Below are positions 18,301 through 27,368 of a stretch of DNA of 64,000 bases, one piece after another. Source of the DNA: Fervidobacterium pennivorans DSM 9078 (GTDB lineage: Bacteria > Thermotogota > Thermotogae > Thermotogales > Fervidobacteriaceae). Positions within the stretch are counted from its first letter, which is position 1. The number at the start of each line of letters is the position of its first letter. The notes under the pieces were generated by a model. It had not been told where the DNA came from and did not search any database. It saw nothing but the letters and a program-made list of their open reading frames with translations. The DNA is taken from positions 558,001-622,000 of the forward strand of contig NC_017095.1 of NCBI RefSeq assembly GCF_000235405.2, in the 5' to 3' direction. The translations under genes were made by a program, and so were the position numbers.

Positions 18301-19779
18301 GTGAATTCTCTTATGTCACTTAAAACAATTCCTCCCAAAAGGGAAGACTTTGAAAGATTAACAGGGTATGAGTACATTAAAAATAAACTTAATCCCAAAA
18401 CACAGATGGGACAAAAATACTTTAAACACATTCAACCGATGACTTACGAGCATATACTCGAGCACTTTGATGATACCGCATTTGTCATACGCTTGATTGA
18501 ACGTGAAGCTAAATTAATCGCTGATATTGAACATGATTTAGAATGCATCCTTGATGTTTCAAGAACGATAGAGAAAATAACAAACAGCGAAATACTTGAT
18601 GAGATAGAACTGTTCGAATTGAAGAATTTCGTTCTTGTTGCACAGGAAATCAGAAATAAAACCCAGCAGGTGTTTTCTAGTCATGAACGTTTTTCATTGC
18701 CCGATTTAGAAGAAGTAATAGACCTTCTTGACCCTGAACGCCTCAGACTCCCGACGTTTTACATTTACGATGCTTACGACGAACGTCTTTCTCAAATCAG
18801 GAAACAGAAAAGAGAGTTATTACAAAAGAAAAATGCAAAGGATGATAATTTAAAAGAACGAGAAAGTATTGAAGACGTTGTTCTTCAATTAACAGAGCAG
18901 GAAAGAAGTGTAGAAAACGAAGTATTAGAAAGGCTATCTAAAAAACTTTGGAATTTCGCTGATTTATTGGAAAAAGCTCTTCAAAAAATTAAATATCTCG
19001 ATATCATACTCGCAAAAGCTAAGCTATCGGTAGAGTTAGAACTTTCAAAGCCAATTGTACATAGTAAAGACCACGAGCTCCAGAACATACGAATAACTGG
19101 AATGTTTAACCCCCAATTAAAAGAAGAGCTTGCAAAACATGGCAAAAGCTACCAACCTGTTGATGTAACGATTAAGCGTGGGGTTACTGTGATTGTTGGA
19201 GCGAATATGTCAGGTAAAAGTGTGGTCTTAAGAACTGTTGCATTAATTCAATACATGGCACTCTTAGGATTTTTTGTACCGGCAAAACATGCAGAACTTC
19301 CGTTTTTGGAACTCATAGCACTTGTAACTGAGGATTTTCAGCGACCATTGAGCGGACTTTCCTCGTTCGCTTCGGAGATAACTTTAATAGATAGCGCGTA
19401 CAGAGATTCTCAGAATACTTCTGCACTTATACTGATAGACGAGCCTGCAAGAACCACAAATCCATACGAAGGTACAGCAATAGTTAACGCACTTGTAAAA
19501 TGCTTTGAAAAAACAAAAAGCTTTGTAGTGATAGTTACTCACTTTGATGATGTTGAATGTCATACACGTTTCAGAGTCAAAGGTTTAAAGGAAGATGCAC
19601 TGAAAAATATCCAATCAGTTAACGACATACAAGAACTGATGGATTATGAACTCATTCCCGATGATGGAAAGACAGTTCCAAAAGAAGCTATAAGAGTGAT
19701 GGATTTGTTAGGCGTGAGCAAAGATATAGTATCGCAAGCATTGAAACTCTTGGACAGACATTCCGAAGAATACAAATAA
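18301..19779 (+). CDS. kamC: Lysine 5,6-aminomutase reactivase ATPase, KamC-type (MutS-like)
   Basis: 492 aa. A MutS-type ATPase domain fills the C-terminal part: Walker A GANMSGKS near residue 300, Walker B LILIDEPARTTNP near 378, and a VVIVTHFDD switch near 411. The N-terminal half is helical and charged (RKQKRELLQKKNAKDD). It lacks the mismatch-recognition domains of true MutS, and its place in the operon marks it as KamC, partner of KamB in reactivating KamDE. The start could be GTG 18301 or ATG 18313. Confidence 0.83.
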   Translation: MNSLMSLKTIPPKREDFERLTGYEYIKNKLNPKTQMGQKYFKHIQPMTYEHILEHFDDTAFVIRLIEREAKLIADIEHDLECILDVSRTIEKITNSEILDEIELFELKNFVLVAQEIRNKTQQVFSSHERFSLPDLEEVIDLLDPERLRLPTFYIYDAYDERLSQIRKQKRELLQKKNAKDDNLKERESIEDVVLQLTEQERSVENEVLERLSKKLWNFADLLEKALQKIKYLDIILAKAKLSVELELSKPIVHSKDHELQNIRITGMFNPQLKEELAKHGKSYQPVDVTIKRGVTVIVGANMSGKSVVLRTVALIQYMALLGFFVPAKHAELPFLELIALVTEDFQRPLSGLSSFASEITLIDSAYRDSQNTSALILIDEPARTTNPYEGTAIVNALVKCFEKTKSFVVIVTHFDDVECHTRFRVKGLKEDALKNIQSVNDIQELMDYELIPDDGKTVPKEAIRVMDLLGVSKDIVSQALKLLDRHSEEYK

Positions 19780-19820
19780 CATAAGACAATTAGATCCTAC
19801 TATCAGGGAGGGGAAAATCG

Positions 19821-21392
19821 ATGGAGCATTTTGAAAGCAAACTGGGGATAGATCCGAAAAGGGTGGAAAAAGCCCGGCAATTGGCAAAAGATATCGCAGT
19901 TGATGTTGTTAATTTTGTTCAAAAATACTCAACTGTTAGTGTTGAAAGGACCATTTGTAGGTTCTTTGGAATAGATGGAATTAACGAAGAAGGTGTGCCA
20001 TTACCAAACGTTGTTGTTGACCATCTAAAAGAAAAAGGAGCTTTAGAAAATGGTGCTGCCTTATACATCGGTAATGCTGTGCTTGAGACCGGTATGACTC
20101 CTCAAGAAATTGCCGAAGCCATTGCTGCTGATAAACTCGACCTCACAAAATTACCGATGCATAACATTGATGATATCAAAGGCGTTGTCGATGAGTTAGC
20201 TGACAAAGCAATTAAAATCATTGACGAGAAAAAAGCAGAAAGGCAAAGAATGCTTGAAGAACTGGGTGACCCACCACAACCTTACATATACGTTATCGTC
20301 GCAACTGGAAATATATACGAAGACGTTGTACAAGCACAGGCCGCAGTAAGACAAGGAGCAGATATCATTGCAGTTATCAGGTCGACCGCCCAAAGCTTGC
20401 TAGACTACGTGCCTTACGGAGCAACAACGGAAGGGTTTGGTGGGACATACGCAACACAAGAGAACTTCAGAATAATGAGAAAGGCACTTGACGAAGTGGC
20501 AAGGGAGGTAAAAAGGTACATAAGACAAACGAATTATAGTTCAGGTCTATGTATGCCTGAAATTGCAGCACTTGGTGCCTTGGAGAGACTTGATGTAATG
20601 CTAAACGATGCATTGTACGGTATTCTATTTAGAGATATTAATATGATAAGAACAATGGTTGACCAGTACTTTTCCAGAATTATACTCGGGTATGCTGGGA
20701 TTATTATCAACACAGGTGAAGATAATTATCTAACAACAGCCGATGCCTACGAACAAGGTTACACTGTAATCTCCTCACAACTCATCAACGAACAACTCGC
20801 GTTACTCGCAGGTATTCCTGAGGAGCAGATGGGACTTGGGCATGCATTTGAGATGGACCCATCACTGGAAAACGGATTTCTGTACGAATTGGCGCAAGCA
20901 CAGTTATCAAGAGAACTTTTCCCAAAAGCGCCTCTTAAATACATGCCTCCAACAAGATTCATGACCGGTAACATCTTCCGCGGTCTTGTCCAAGATGCTA
21001 TGTTCAATGTCGTTGGTATTTGGACAAAACAAGGTATCCAACTACTCGGAATGATGACAGAAGCCATACACACACCGTTCCTCTCAGACAGATATGTGGC
21101 TATCGATACAGCAAAGTACATATTCAACAACATGCGTAACATCGGCGATGAAGTTATTTTCAAGCCCGGCGGAATAATCCAAAGAAGGGCTCAACAAGTA
21201 CTTGAGCAAGCGATAGAACTGTTGGAAAAGATGAGAGAAGACGGTTTATTCAAATCACTTGAAAAAGGCGTTTTTGCCAATACAAAACGTCCGATAAAAG
21301 GTGGAAAAGGACTTGACGGAGTCTTCGAAAAAGGAAAATATTATTACAACCCGTTTGTTGAAAAGATGCTCAAAAAGCAATTAGACCTGTGA
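19821..21392 (+). CDS. kamD: Lysine 5,6-aminomutase alpha subunit
   Basis: 523 aa, the usual length for KamD. It carries the PLP/adenosylcobalamin-dependent TIM-barrel and pairs with KamE to move the 6-amino group of beta-lysine to carbon 5, giving 3,5-diaminohexanoate. Recognisable regions include DPPQPYIYVIVATGNIYEDVVQAQAAVRQGADIIAVIRSTAQSLLDYVPYGAT near residues 150-200 and the long EGFGGTYATQENFRIMRKALDE. The ATG start has GGGAGGGG upstream. The beta-subunit gene follows 10 bases downstream. Confidence 0.95.
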   Translation: MEHFESKLGIDPKRVEKARQLAKDIAVDVVNFVQKYSTVSVERTICRFFGIDGINEEGVPLPNVVVDHLKEKGALENGAALYIGNAVLETGMTPQEIAEAIAADKLDLTKLPMHNIDDIKGVVDELADKAIKIIDEKKAERQRMLEELGDPPQPYIYVIVATGNIYEDVVQAQAAVRQGADIIAVIRSTAQSLLDYVPYGATTEGFGGTYATQENFRIMRKALDEVAREVKRYIRQTNYSSGLCMPEIAALGALERLDVMLNDALYGILFRDINMIRTMVDQYFSRIILGYAGIIINTGEDNYLTTADAYEQGYTVISSQLINEQLALLAGIPEEQMGLGHAFEMDPSLENGFLYELAQAQLSRELFPKAPLKYMPPTRFMTGNIFRGLVQDAMFNVVGIWTKQGIQLLGMMTEAIHTPFLSDRYVAIDTAKYIFNNMRNIGDEVIFKPGGIIQRRAQQVLEQAIELLEKMREDGLFKSLEKGVFANTKRPIKGGKGLDGVFEKGKYYYNPFVEKMLKKQLDL

Positions 21393-21402
21393 GGTGAAGA
21401 AG

Positions 21403-22197
21403 ATGGGTGGAGGACTCTACTCTCTCGAGAAAAAAGATTTCGATAAAACGTTGAATTTAAAAGCCATAAAGCCATATGGCGACACAATGAACGATGGTAA
21501 AGTTCAAGTTAGCTTTACATTACCTGTTCCAGATGGTGATGAGGCTGTAGAAGCGGCAAAACAACTCATGAAAAAGATGGGCTTAGACAACCCAATGATT
21601 GTTTACCATTACCAACTCACACCGGGGTTTACGTTCTTCATAGGCTATGGCGACTGTGTGCACACTGTAGATTTCACAGCTATTAAGGTTCCAAAAGTAG
21701 AAGTTCACAAAATGACGATGGAAGAAATAGACGAGTTCATTGAGAAAAACATTGGAAGAAAGCTTGTAGTCGTCGGTGCAACAACCGGAACAGATGCACA
21801 TACAGTTGGGCTGGACGCTATTCTTAACATGAAAGGGTTTGCTGGTCATTATGGACTTGAAAGATACAAAATGTTTGAAGTATACAACATGGGAAGCCAA
21901 GTACCAAACGAAGAATTTGTTGCGAAAGCTATAGAAGTGAAAGCCGATGCTTTACTTGTTTCACAAACCGTAACGCAAAAAAACATTCACATAAAGAACT
22001 TGACGCACCTCATAGAATTACTTGAGGCGGAAGGGATCAGGGATAAAGTGATAGCTATCGTTGGAGGTCCAAGAATTACCCACGAACTTGCAAAGGAACT
22101 TGGTTTCGATGCTGGTTTTGGTCCCGGAACATTTGCCGAAGATGTTGCCGCATTCATTGCACAAGAGTGGGTTAGAAGGTTCGGAAATAAGAAATAA
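21403..22197 (+). CDS. kamE: Lysine 5,6-aminomutase beta subunit
   Basis: 264 aa. The cobalamin-binding DxHxxG motif is DAHTVG at residues 131-136, followed by a Rossmann-like B12 domain ending in IAIVGGPRITHELAKELGFDAGFGPGT. With KamD it forms the B12/PLP mutase. ATG 21403 is preferred over GTG 21394 because GAGGTGA lies 5-6 bases upstream. This is the last gene of the operon, with a strong terminator 20 bases after the stop codon. Confidence 0.95.
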   Translation: MGGGLYSLEKKDFDKTLNLKAIKPYGDTMNDGKVQVSFTLPVPDGDEAVEAAKQLMKKMGLDNPMIVYHYQLTPGFTFFIGYGDCVHTVDFTAIKVPKVEVHKMTMEEIDEFIEKNIGRKLVVVGATTGTDAHTVGLDAILNMKGFAGHYGLERYKMFEVYNMGSQVPNEEFVAKAIEVKADALLVSQTVTQKNIHIKNLTHLIELLEAEGIRDKVIAIVGGPRITHELAKELGFDAGFGPGTFAEDVAAFIAQEWVRRFGNKK

Positions 22198-22216
22198 AGT
22201 CCATAAAAAAAGAAAA

Positions 22217-22239
22217 AAGCCCTGGATTTTCCAGGGCTT
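22217..22239. terminator. Bidirectional terminator of kam operon and tRNA-Ala
   Basis: A 10-bp stem, AAGCCCTGGA / TCCAGGGCTT, with a TTT loop has T-rich sequence after it on both strands. It ends the lysine operon on the plus strand and lies 8 bases beyond the tRNA-Ala 3' end on the minus strand, with runs of T there too. Confidence 0.88.
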
Positions 22240-22246
22240 TTAATTT

Positions 22247-22322
22247 TGGTGGAGCCGATGGGATTTGAACCCACGGCCTCTACCGTGCGAAGGTAGCGCT
22301 CTCCCAGCTGAGCTACGGCCCC
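22247..22322 (-). tRNA. tRNA-Ala (CGC anticodon)
   Basis: A 76-nt cloverleaf on the minus strand from GGGGCCG to an encoded CCA. The D arm is GTAGCTCAGCTGGGAGAGC, the anticodon stem CTACC/GGTAG holds the loop TTCGCAC (anticodon CGC, reading GCG), and the T loop is TTCAAAT. The acceptor stem contains a G3-U70 pair, the alanine identity element. It converges on the lysine operon and shares its terminator. Confidence 0.97.
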
Positions 22323-22348
22323 ACACATAGTATCTTTGTACCTCCGAA

Positions 22349-22377
22349 ATTTTAGCACATAAGTTCTATTTTTTCAA
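22349..22377 (-). promoter_or_regulatory. tRNA-Ala promoter
   Basis: On the minus strand TTGAAA (22372-22377) and TAAAAT (22349-22354) are separated by exactly 17 bases and lie about 27 bases before the tRNA 5' end. Confidence 0.65.
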
Positions 22378-22422
22378 GAGGGTCATCAACAGAAGAGAAG
22401 TTGTGTATGCAAACTAAGTCAG

Positions 22423-22450
22423 TTAAAAATTCCACGAAAAAGGGTATAAT
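22423..22450 (+). promoter_or_regulatory. Promoter of the 22.5-kb gene
   Basis: TTAAAA (22423-22428) and a perfect TATAAT (22445-22450), spaced 16 bases, lie about 50 bases upstream of the GTG start at 22501. Confidence 0.6.
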
Positions 22451-22500
22451 AGTATCAGAAGATAGTAACACTTTGTTATTCATAAAAGGGGGTATGATAC

Positions 22501-24390
22501 GTGAGGAGATACATTTTTAAGAAAGGTCGGAGGTATACGTTCTTATCGATAGTTTTAATAGGAATCGTCGTTGTTATACTCCTGGCTTTAGTGTACTACA
22601 ATTCACTTAAAGGCATAGTCGAAAGGCACTACGGTGATTTCAAGGTACTCACAATCAGGGAAGCTTTCGAAAATGCATTCAAGAACGTGTCAATTCAACC
22701 TTCTGGATTTGCAATAGTCACTATAACGGCCATAGATGAAATGGGTAACATATATACTGCCCGTGTAACAAAAGAGGGTTTGATGAGTATCGCTATTGGT
22801 AACCAAATTAGTCAAAATCCAGAAGAGCTGTATAAAGCAATCTACGCGAAGGCGTTTTATAACCTGGTCTTAACCCAACCCATTGCAGACTTTGAATCTT
22901 CGGACCCAAAAAATGTGTTGAAGTATCTAAACGATGTTAGCTATGATTATTTCCAAGAAGATGGACGAGAGTATGTTGTGTTGGTTGGAAAGGACGAGCC
23001 TGGAAACACGATACAAATCGTATACAACATCAGCAAAGTCAACGGTAAAATAAGAATAATTGCTGAGAAAGTCTTTGTGAATGGCAAGTTATTGAGCGAT
23101 GCTGGAAAGAGAATTTTCCTTGCGAAGGTGTATAAAAAATCCATAGAGTATGACCTTATTGAAGTTGTAAAAAATAGCTTTTTGAAAGATTATCCCGGAG
23201 TATCGATCGGTGAGGTATTTTCCAAACTAAACAACGCAAGGTGGACGATAAAAAACGAAGGTAAAAAGATGGTAGAATTTAACGGAATGGATGTTATAGA
23301 GGGAAAAGAGACTGTTATAACCATTGGCTTTAAAATAGACGAAAACGGCGAAACTATTGTTTCTTATGCCTTGTTGAACGGTCAGGATGTGGATAAAGAG
23401 AGTATACCCTATTTACTATCATATTTGTATAACAGATATTCTAATATCGATAGGAACAAGGAACTTGACAAGTACAAACAAATCATATTCTCAACAAAGA
23501 TTCCAAATTCAACGAAAACCTTTGGAGAGCTTTTCACAGAATATGCTACGAATGACAAGTGGAATATAGAATATGCTATCGACAGTGTAAAATTAAGTGT
23601 TACAGCACAAACTATGAAGAACGATAAATTCTATATGGAGTTCATCTTCAGAAAGGATGGAGTTTATCTTGGCAAAGCTACGCTTAATGGTGAGGAAACA
23701 GAGTTTGACGTTTTAACCAACGTGATATTTGGAAATAATGCTGACAAAGTACAAAAAGTTAAATCAGGCAAGATTGTGAAGTACTCAAGCTTTACAAACA
23801 ACGAAGAGGCTTTCAGAAGCTATCTGAAAAATCCTACATGGTCATATGATAAAGAAAAGGACAGAGTCATATTGACAGGTGTTGGGAAGTACGGAACGAA
23901 AAACTGGAACTTCACATTCGTTTTTGACCTTTATTTCGGGAGGGAACCCATTCTTGAAAGTATGTATATGGACGGAATTGCTGTCATCGATGAGGTATCG
24001 GACTATATAGTTTCTAAGATCTTCAAAGTTGACACCTTAGGTAACAACTTAGTTGAACTTGTAAAAAATTCCATATTCATATCGAAGACGTATGAGGAAA
24101 TACTGGGACCAAAGGGTTGGAAACTTGATAGAAACAACGATAGAGTCCTCTACACAAGCGATAATTTGCAAATAACATTTGCAGTAGAACCGGCTGGTCA
24201 GGTAAAAGTTGTTCAACTTTTCTACAACGGTGAAGATTGGACAACAAGATCTTATGATGTCTTAAAAACACTTGAGAATGGTGGTAGCCTCATATCTTTA
24301 GAACAATCGCAACAGAAACCAGTGGAACCAGAACAACCTCAGGAACAACCTCAAGAACAAACAACAACACCGCAATATGGACAGTTCTGA
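22501..24390 (+). CDS. Membrane-anchored hypothetical protein
   Basis: 629 aa. An N-terminal RRYIFKKGRRY stretch precedes one hydrophobic helix (residues about 14-35), so the rest should lie outside the membrane. Related segments recur through the body: the words LVKNSIF, VVKNSFL and the pattern W-x-Y-D or W-x-I-x-x-x followed by a hydrophobic strand appear near residues 215-260, 345-375, 455-480 and 520-560, which suggests repeated small domains. It ends in a Gln/Pro/Glu-rich tail (about 600-625). I do not recognise a family. GTG 22501 has AAAGGGGG upstream. It is a single-gene unit with its own promoter and terminator. Confidence 0.75.
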   Translation: MRRYIFKKGRRYTFLSIVLIGIVVVILLALVYYNSLKGIVERHYGDFKVLTIREAFENAFKNVSIQPSGFAIVTITAIDEMGNIYTARVTKEGLMSIAIGNQISQNPEELYKAIYAKAFYNLVLTQPIADFESSDPKNVLKYLNDVSYDYFQEDGREYVVLVGKDEPGNTIQIVYNISKVNGKIRIIAEKVFVNGKLLSDAGKRIFLAKVYKKSIEYDLIEVVKNSFLKDYPGVSIGEVFSKLNNARWTIKNEGKKMVEFNGMDVIEGKETVITIGFKIDENGETIVSYALLNGQDVDKESIPYLLSYLYNRYSNIDRNKELDKYKQIIFSTKIPNSTKTFGELFTEYATNDKWNIEYAIDSVKLSVTAQTMKNDKFYMEFIFRKDGVYLGKATLNGEETEFDVLTNVIFGNNADKVQKVKSGKIVKYSSFTNNEEAFRSYLKNPTWSYDKEKDRVILTGVGKYGTKNWNFTFVFDLYFGREPILESMYMDGIAVIDEVSDYIVSKIFKVDTLGNNLVELVKNSIFISKTYEEILGPKGWKLDRNNDRVLYTSDNLQITFAVEPAGQVKVVQLFYNGEDWTTRSYDVLKTLENGGSLISLEQSQQKPVEPEQPQEQPQEQTTTPQYGQF

Positions 24391-24437
24391 TTTTCGTACC
24401 CCAGCAGATGAAACAATTTTAACCTTTAACACACAAG

Positions 24438-24466
24438 GCAGGCTGACTTCAGCCTGCGCTTTTTCT
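24438..24466 (+). terminator. Rho-independent terminator
   Basis: GCAGGCT (24438-24444) and AGCCTGC (24451-24457) form a stem with a GACTTC loop, followed by a T-rich GCTTTTTC run. It closes the gene that ends at 24390. Confidence 0.85.
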
Positions 24467-24583
24467 TTTCTTAAAGCTGAAAGAATGTGAGGCTTCCCGT
24501 CCAATTAGTTCGTCACTAAACTTGAAGAATGCCGAGTGGCAAATAGGAAAGTACTTCAAAAGTGCTTAAAGAGAGGAACATAT

Positions 24584-25294
24584 ATGGAAAACAAGTGTGA
24601 TTTGAGGCTTATGGTTTTAGCAGTCCTATTCCTGTTGGCAATTACTGTTTATTTACTCAGAGCGAAAGTCGAATTTCTCGAACTTATGGAAACTAGCGTA
24701 GAGACCGAATTTGAAAAATCCACATGCAGATTCCAAAGTTTGGAAATACATATAATTCTGACTTTGAAGACAGTTTAAACAGTAACGTTCAGGAGAAGGT
24801 CAGAAATATAGTCGAAGAGGTTAAAGCTGTTGCACACCAAGTTGCAAAAGATAGGATGCTACGAAGCAAATACGAAGTCCGCATTTCGACAGAAGTAAAG
24901 TTTAAATCGAAAGATTTTGTGAGCTTGGTAATATACTGCTACACATTCACAGGCGGTGCTCACGGTGTTACTACCTTTGACACATACAACGTTGACCTCA
25001 AAAATTCAAAACTCCTTACACTGAACGACATTTTCTTTGACACATGCGATTACGGGTAAACCATTAAGGATTTTATCACTAAGCAAGTAAGGAATCGAAA
25101 AGAAGAATTCTTCCCAGAAGCGGTTGAATACATCAAAAAAGAGGACATAACCAAACACCCATTTACAGTTACAAAAAAAGCCACTTCAGATTTGCTACGA
25201 CGACTACGAATTCGCGCCACATGCAACAGGATTACCCGTATTTGAAATTCCACTATCAATTTTCAGGACTTGTCTTCGAATTAAAATTGACTAA
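24584..25294 (+). pseudogene. Broken DUF3298/RsiV-like membrane protein gene
   Basis: Read across three frames, this segment gives one protein. It starts at ATG 24584 with a membrane helix (LMVLAVLFLLAITVYLL) and shifts frame near 24720 into QIPKFGNTYNSDFED. It continues through the typical YTFTGGAHGVTTFDTYNVDLKNSKLLTLNDIF core, hits an in-frame TAA at 25057-25059, and continues as TIKDFITKQVRN. It shifts frame again near 25180 to end in CYDDYEFAPHATGLPVFEIPL. That order is characteristic of DUF4163/DUF3298 proteins such as RsiV. At least two frameshifts and one stop make it a pseudogene. A related wreck lies at 26518-26814 on the other strand. Confidence 0.8.
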
Positions 25295-26517
25295 ACGAAA
25301 AGTTCTTATAGCCTAACAATACAATCTGTACCATACTTACTTAGGTTATGTTAAGAACCATTGTGTTGTCTTATTTTCTTTAGAACAAGATAATACATAA
25401 GACTATACTATCATATATAGTCTTAATAGATGTCATTAGTATAAACTACTTCTCTATCATCTAACCCACATATTTAGTGCTGACTTTCTTACATGGTGCC
25501 TATCTCCAATTAACACATATGCTGTACTTTCTGCCCTAGAAGATAAGAATCACATGAATACAGAGCTAAACAATACGCTTATGTTGGTTACAGTCTTTTT
25601 TAAATTTAAAATCTTACCATCGTGACTTTTGCAGGCAAATGTGGATAGCAATTTCCATAACAGAGTTCTAAGAGAGGCATAAAAGCTTGTTTTTCGAAGC
25701 CTTGCCTTTAGAACGGCCTATAACACTTTTCAATGGAACGTTTTGATAAAAATATCGCGTTTCTCCAAAACACGCTGTTATAAGCCAAATAAAGCGGACG
25801 AGGTTTTCTTAAGCAGTTAGGCTATTGTTTGAAGAAGATTTTAGAGATTTCTCTTCTGCTTTTCCAGGGTAGACCAAAAAATGCAATATAAGGTTTCTTA
25901 TATTGCAGTTTTTGTTCCCAATGTCAATCTTCATATAAACAATTAATTTGAGATTATTTCAAGCCGATTTAAAACACCATCCTTTTTATTTGACCTATAA
26001 AGCATTTCATGACAGCCGATAATTCTTAATATATCTTCTCGTTTTTGAATGTGTTATAGGGCATTTTACAAGGGTGGCGTTCAAAAACTTTTATTTATAC
26101 TATTTGTTGCGCGGTATGTTATGTGATTAGCATACAAACAATTGAGAAGTGCGGTGCGAAGGATAGTATTTAATACGATAATAGACGACTGTAAGACCGT
26201 ACTCTGTTTTCTTATTTGTCTGTAAGATAAATACTGACGAAATGTGAATTTAAGAGCCTAAGAATAAGGGAAGACCATATAACTTAGGTATAGCTATGTT
26301 ATATCTATGGTAGAAATTACACAGTTCTGACTAAGAAAATAATATATAAGAAAAGTACATTTGTCAGGCATAATAAAGTAGTCAAGATATATACAGTGTG
26401 GTTAAGCGCCGTTACTTGCTATTGGCATACTAAATTGTGTCATGGTAATCATGATAGATATACTAAGTAACAATATGAGCACTAATGAAATTTATATCTC
26501 AAACAGGTTTCAAGTTT
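25295..26517. other. 1.2-kb decayed region without readable genes
   Basis: All six frames are closed by frequent stops, and the base composition is strongly A/T-rich with no convincing ribosome sites. Two hairpins stand out: 25399-25424 (9-bp stem AAGACTATA) and 25882-25907. No tRNA, CRISPR-type repeat or recognisable protein remnant is seen. It joins two wrecked genes and lies just before a tRNA fragment and the restriction cassette, so it is probably old accessory DNA in decay. Confidence 0.6.
25882..25912 (+). terminator. Terminator-like hairpin in decayed region
   Basis: A perfect 11-bp stem, TGCAATATAAG (25882-25892) and CTTATATTGCA (25897-25907), has a GTTT loop and is followed by GTTTTTG. 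No intact gene precedes it, so it is probably left over from a lost gene. Confidence 0.5.
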
Positions 26518-26814
26518 TCAAAATGGAATTTCGAAGATTGGCATACCAGTTAAGTAAGGGGCAATCTCGTAATCTTGGTAGCATATTTGCAAGGCACCTT
26601 TTGTTATCGTAAATGGTCTTTGTGACAGGGAGGCTTTTTCAACATACGCAACGGTATCTTCGAAGTGAACATCTTTCTGCAAATTGATTTTGAGTTCACA
26701 AAAAACACTGCTAATAATCAATACGACAATAAATGCTACCAAAAGTGTGATTAAAAAACCAAAGTTTTTCCCTCTGTTTCCTCCCACATTAGATGAAGGA
26801 GTATGTCTTCGCAT
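26518..26814 (-). pseudogene. Internally deleted DUF3298-like gene remnant
   Basis: A 98-aa open frame. The first half has a membrane helix (FGFLITLLVAFIVVLIISSVF). The second half, FEDTVAYVEKASLSQRPFTITKGALQICYQDYEIAPYLTGMPIFEIPF, closely parallels the C-terminal part of the broken gene at 24584-25294 (EAVEYIKKEDITKHPFTVTKK, then CYDDYEFAPHATGLPVFEIP). The whole conserved middle of the family is missing, and the end is cut short. I read it as an internal-deletion derivative of the same family, in inverted orientation to its relative. Expression as a small membrane protein cannot be excluded. Confidence 0.65.
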
Positions 26815-26832
26815 ACATTATTAATTATACAG

Positions 26833-26875
26833 CGCACGATAAAGGCCATGGATTCGAATTCCATCGGCTCCACCA
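26833..26875 (+). pseudogene. 3' fragment of a tRNA-Ala gene (possible att site)
   Basis: 43 nt running from the anticodon CGC to an encoded CCA. It matches the 3' half of the intact tRNA-Ala(CGC) at 22247-22322 at 37 of 43 positions. All six differences are transitions, and two of them restore base pairing in the T stem (ATGGA/TCCAT in place of GTGGG/CCCAT). The 5' half is absent. Such tRNA 3' ends are left by integrative elements at their attachment sites. Confidence 0.75.
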
Positions 26876-27149
26876 GATTTAACAACATATTGATGCGATG
26901 GATATGAGCCTTGAGAAATCAAGCCTATGCGTTTTAAAGGATGAACAAAGATAAGGTGAAAAATGAAGTGGTTCGACAGCAAAGTGAAAGCATTGAAAGG
27001 TCTAAAAAGTCGGTTGATGTAAAGAAAAAAAGAAAGTATTTGAAATATTCGGGCGATATGATATATATGATATAATTGTGATGATATACTAAAGTTGTAA
27101 CATATTAACCTAATAGATGTAATAGACCTATAAGAAAGGAGAGGTACCT

Positions 27150-27368
27150 ATGCAAGAATATTAGGTTAAGTGGTTAAGCGGAAAATATGGAGTTTCATTT
27201 AAAACAAACTTAGCTATTCTGATAGTAGTACTTTATTTTGTTAATCCCATAGATGCCCTACCAGATGTTATTCCTTTTCTTGGTATAACAGATGATGCAG
27301 GTGTATTTGCGCTAATAATAAACCAAATTAGAGTTGAGTTGGATAGATACAAAGGATGGAAGCAATGA
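27150..27368 (+). pseudogene. DUF1232 (YkvA-like) pseudogene, left copy
   Basis: A good ribosome site (AAGGAGAGG) leads to ATG 27150, but codon 5 is TAG. After it the frame is open and encodes WLSGKYGVSFKTNLAILIVV, then the family core YFVNPIDALPDVIPFLGITDDAGVFALIINQIRVELDRYK. That matches the C-terminal half of the intact DUF1232 protein at 35268-35645. The N-terminal 60 or so residues are missing. Its TGA stop belongs to the insertion-sequence end fused behind it, as in the intact copy. Confidence 0.75.

Noticed and set aside
25399-25424. 9-bp hairpin AAGACTATA...TATAGTCTT
   Set aside because: No T-run and no neighbouring gene; it is likely a chance palindrome in A/T-rich DNA.
26965-27024. 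19-codon frame MKWFDSKVKALKGLKSRLM with a good AAGGTG site
   Set aside because: It might be the lost N-terminus of the DUF1232 pseudogene, since relatives begin in a similar way, but it is too short to support.
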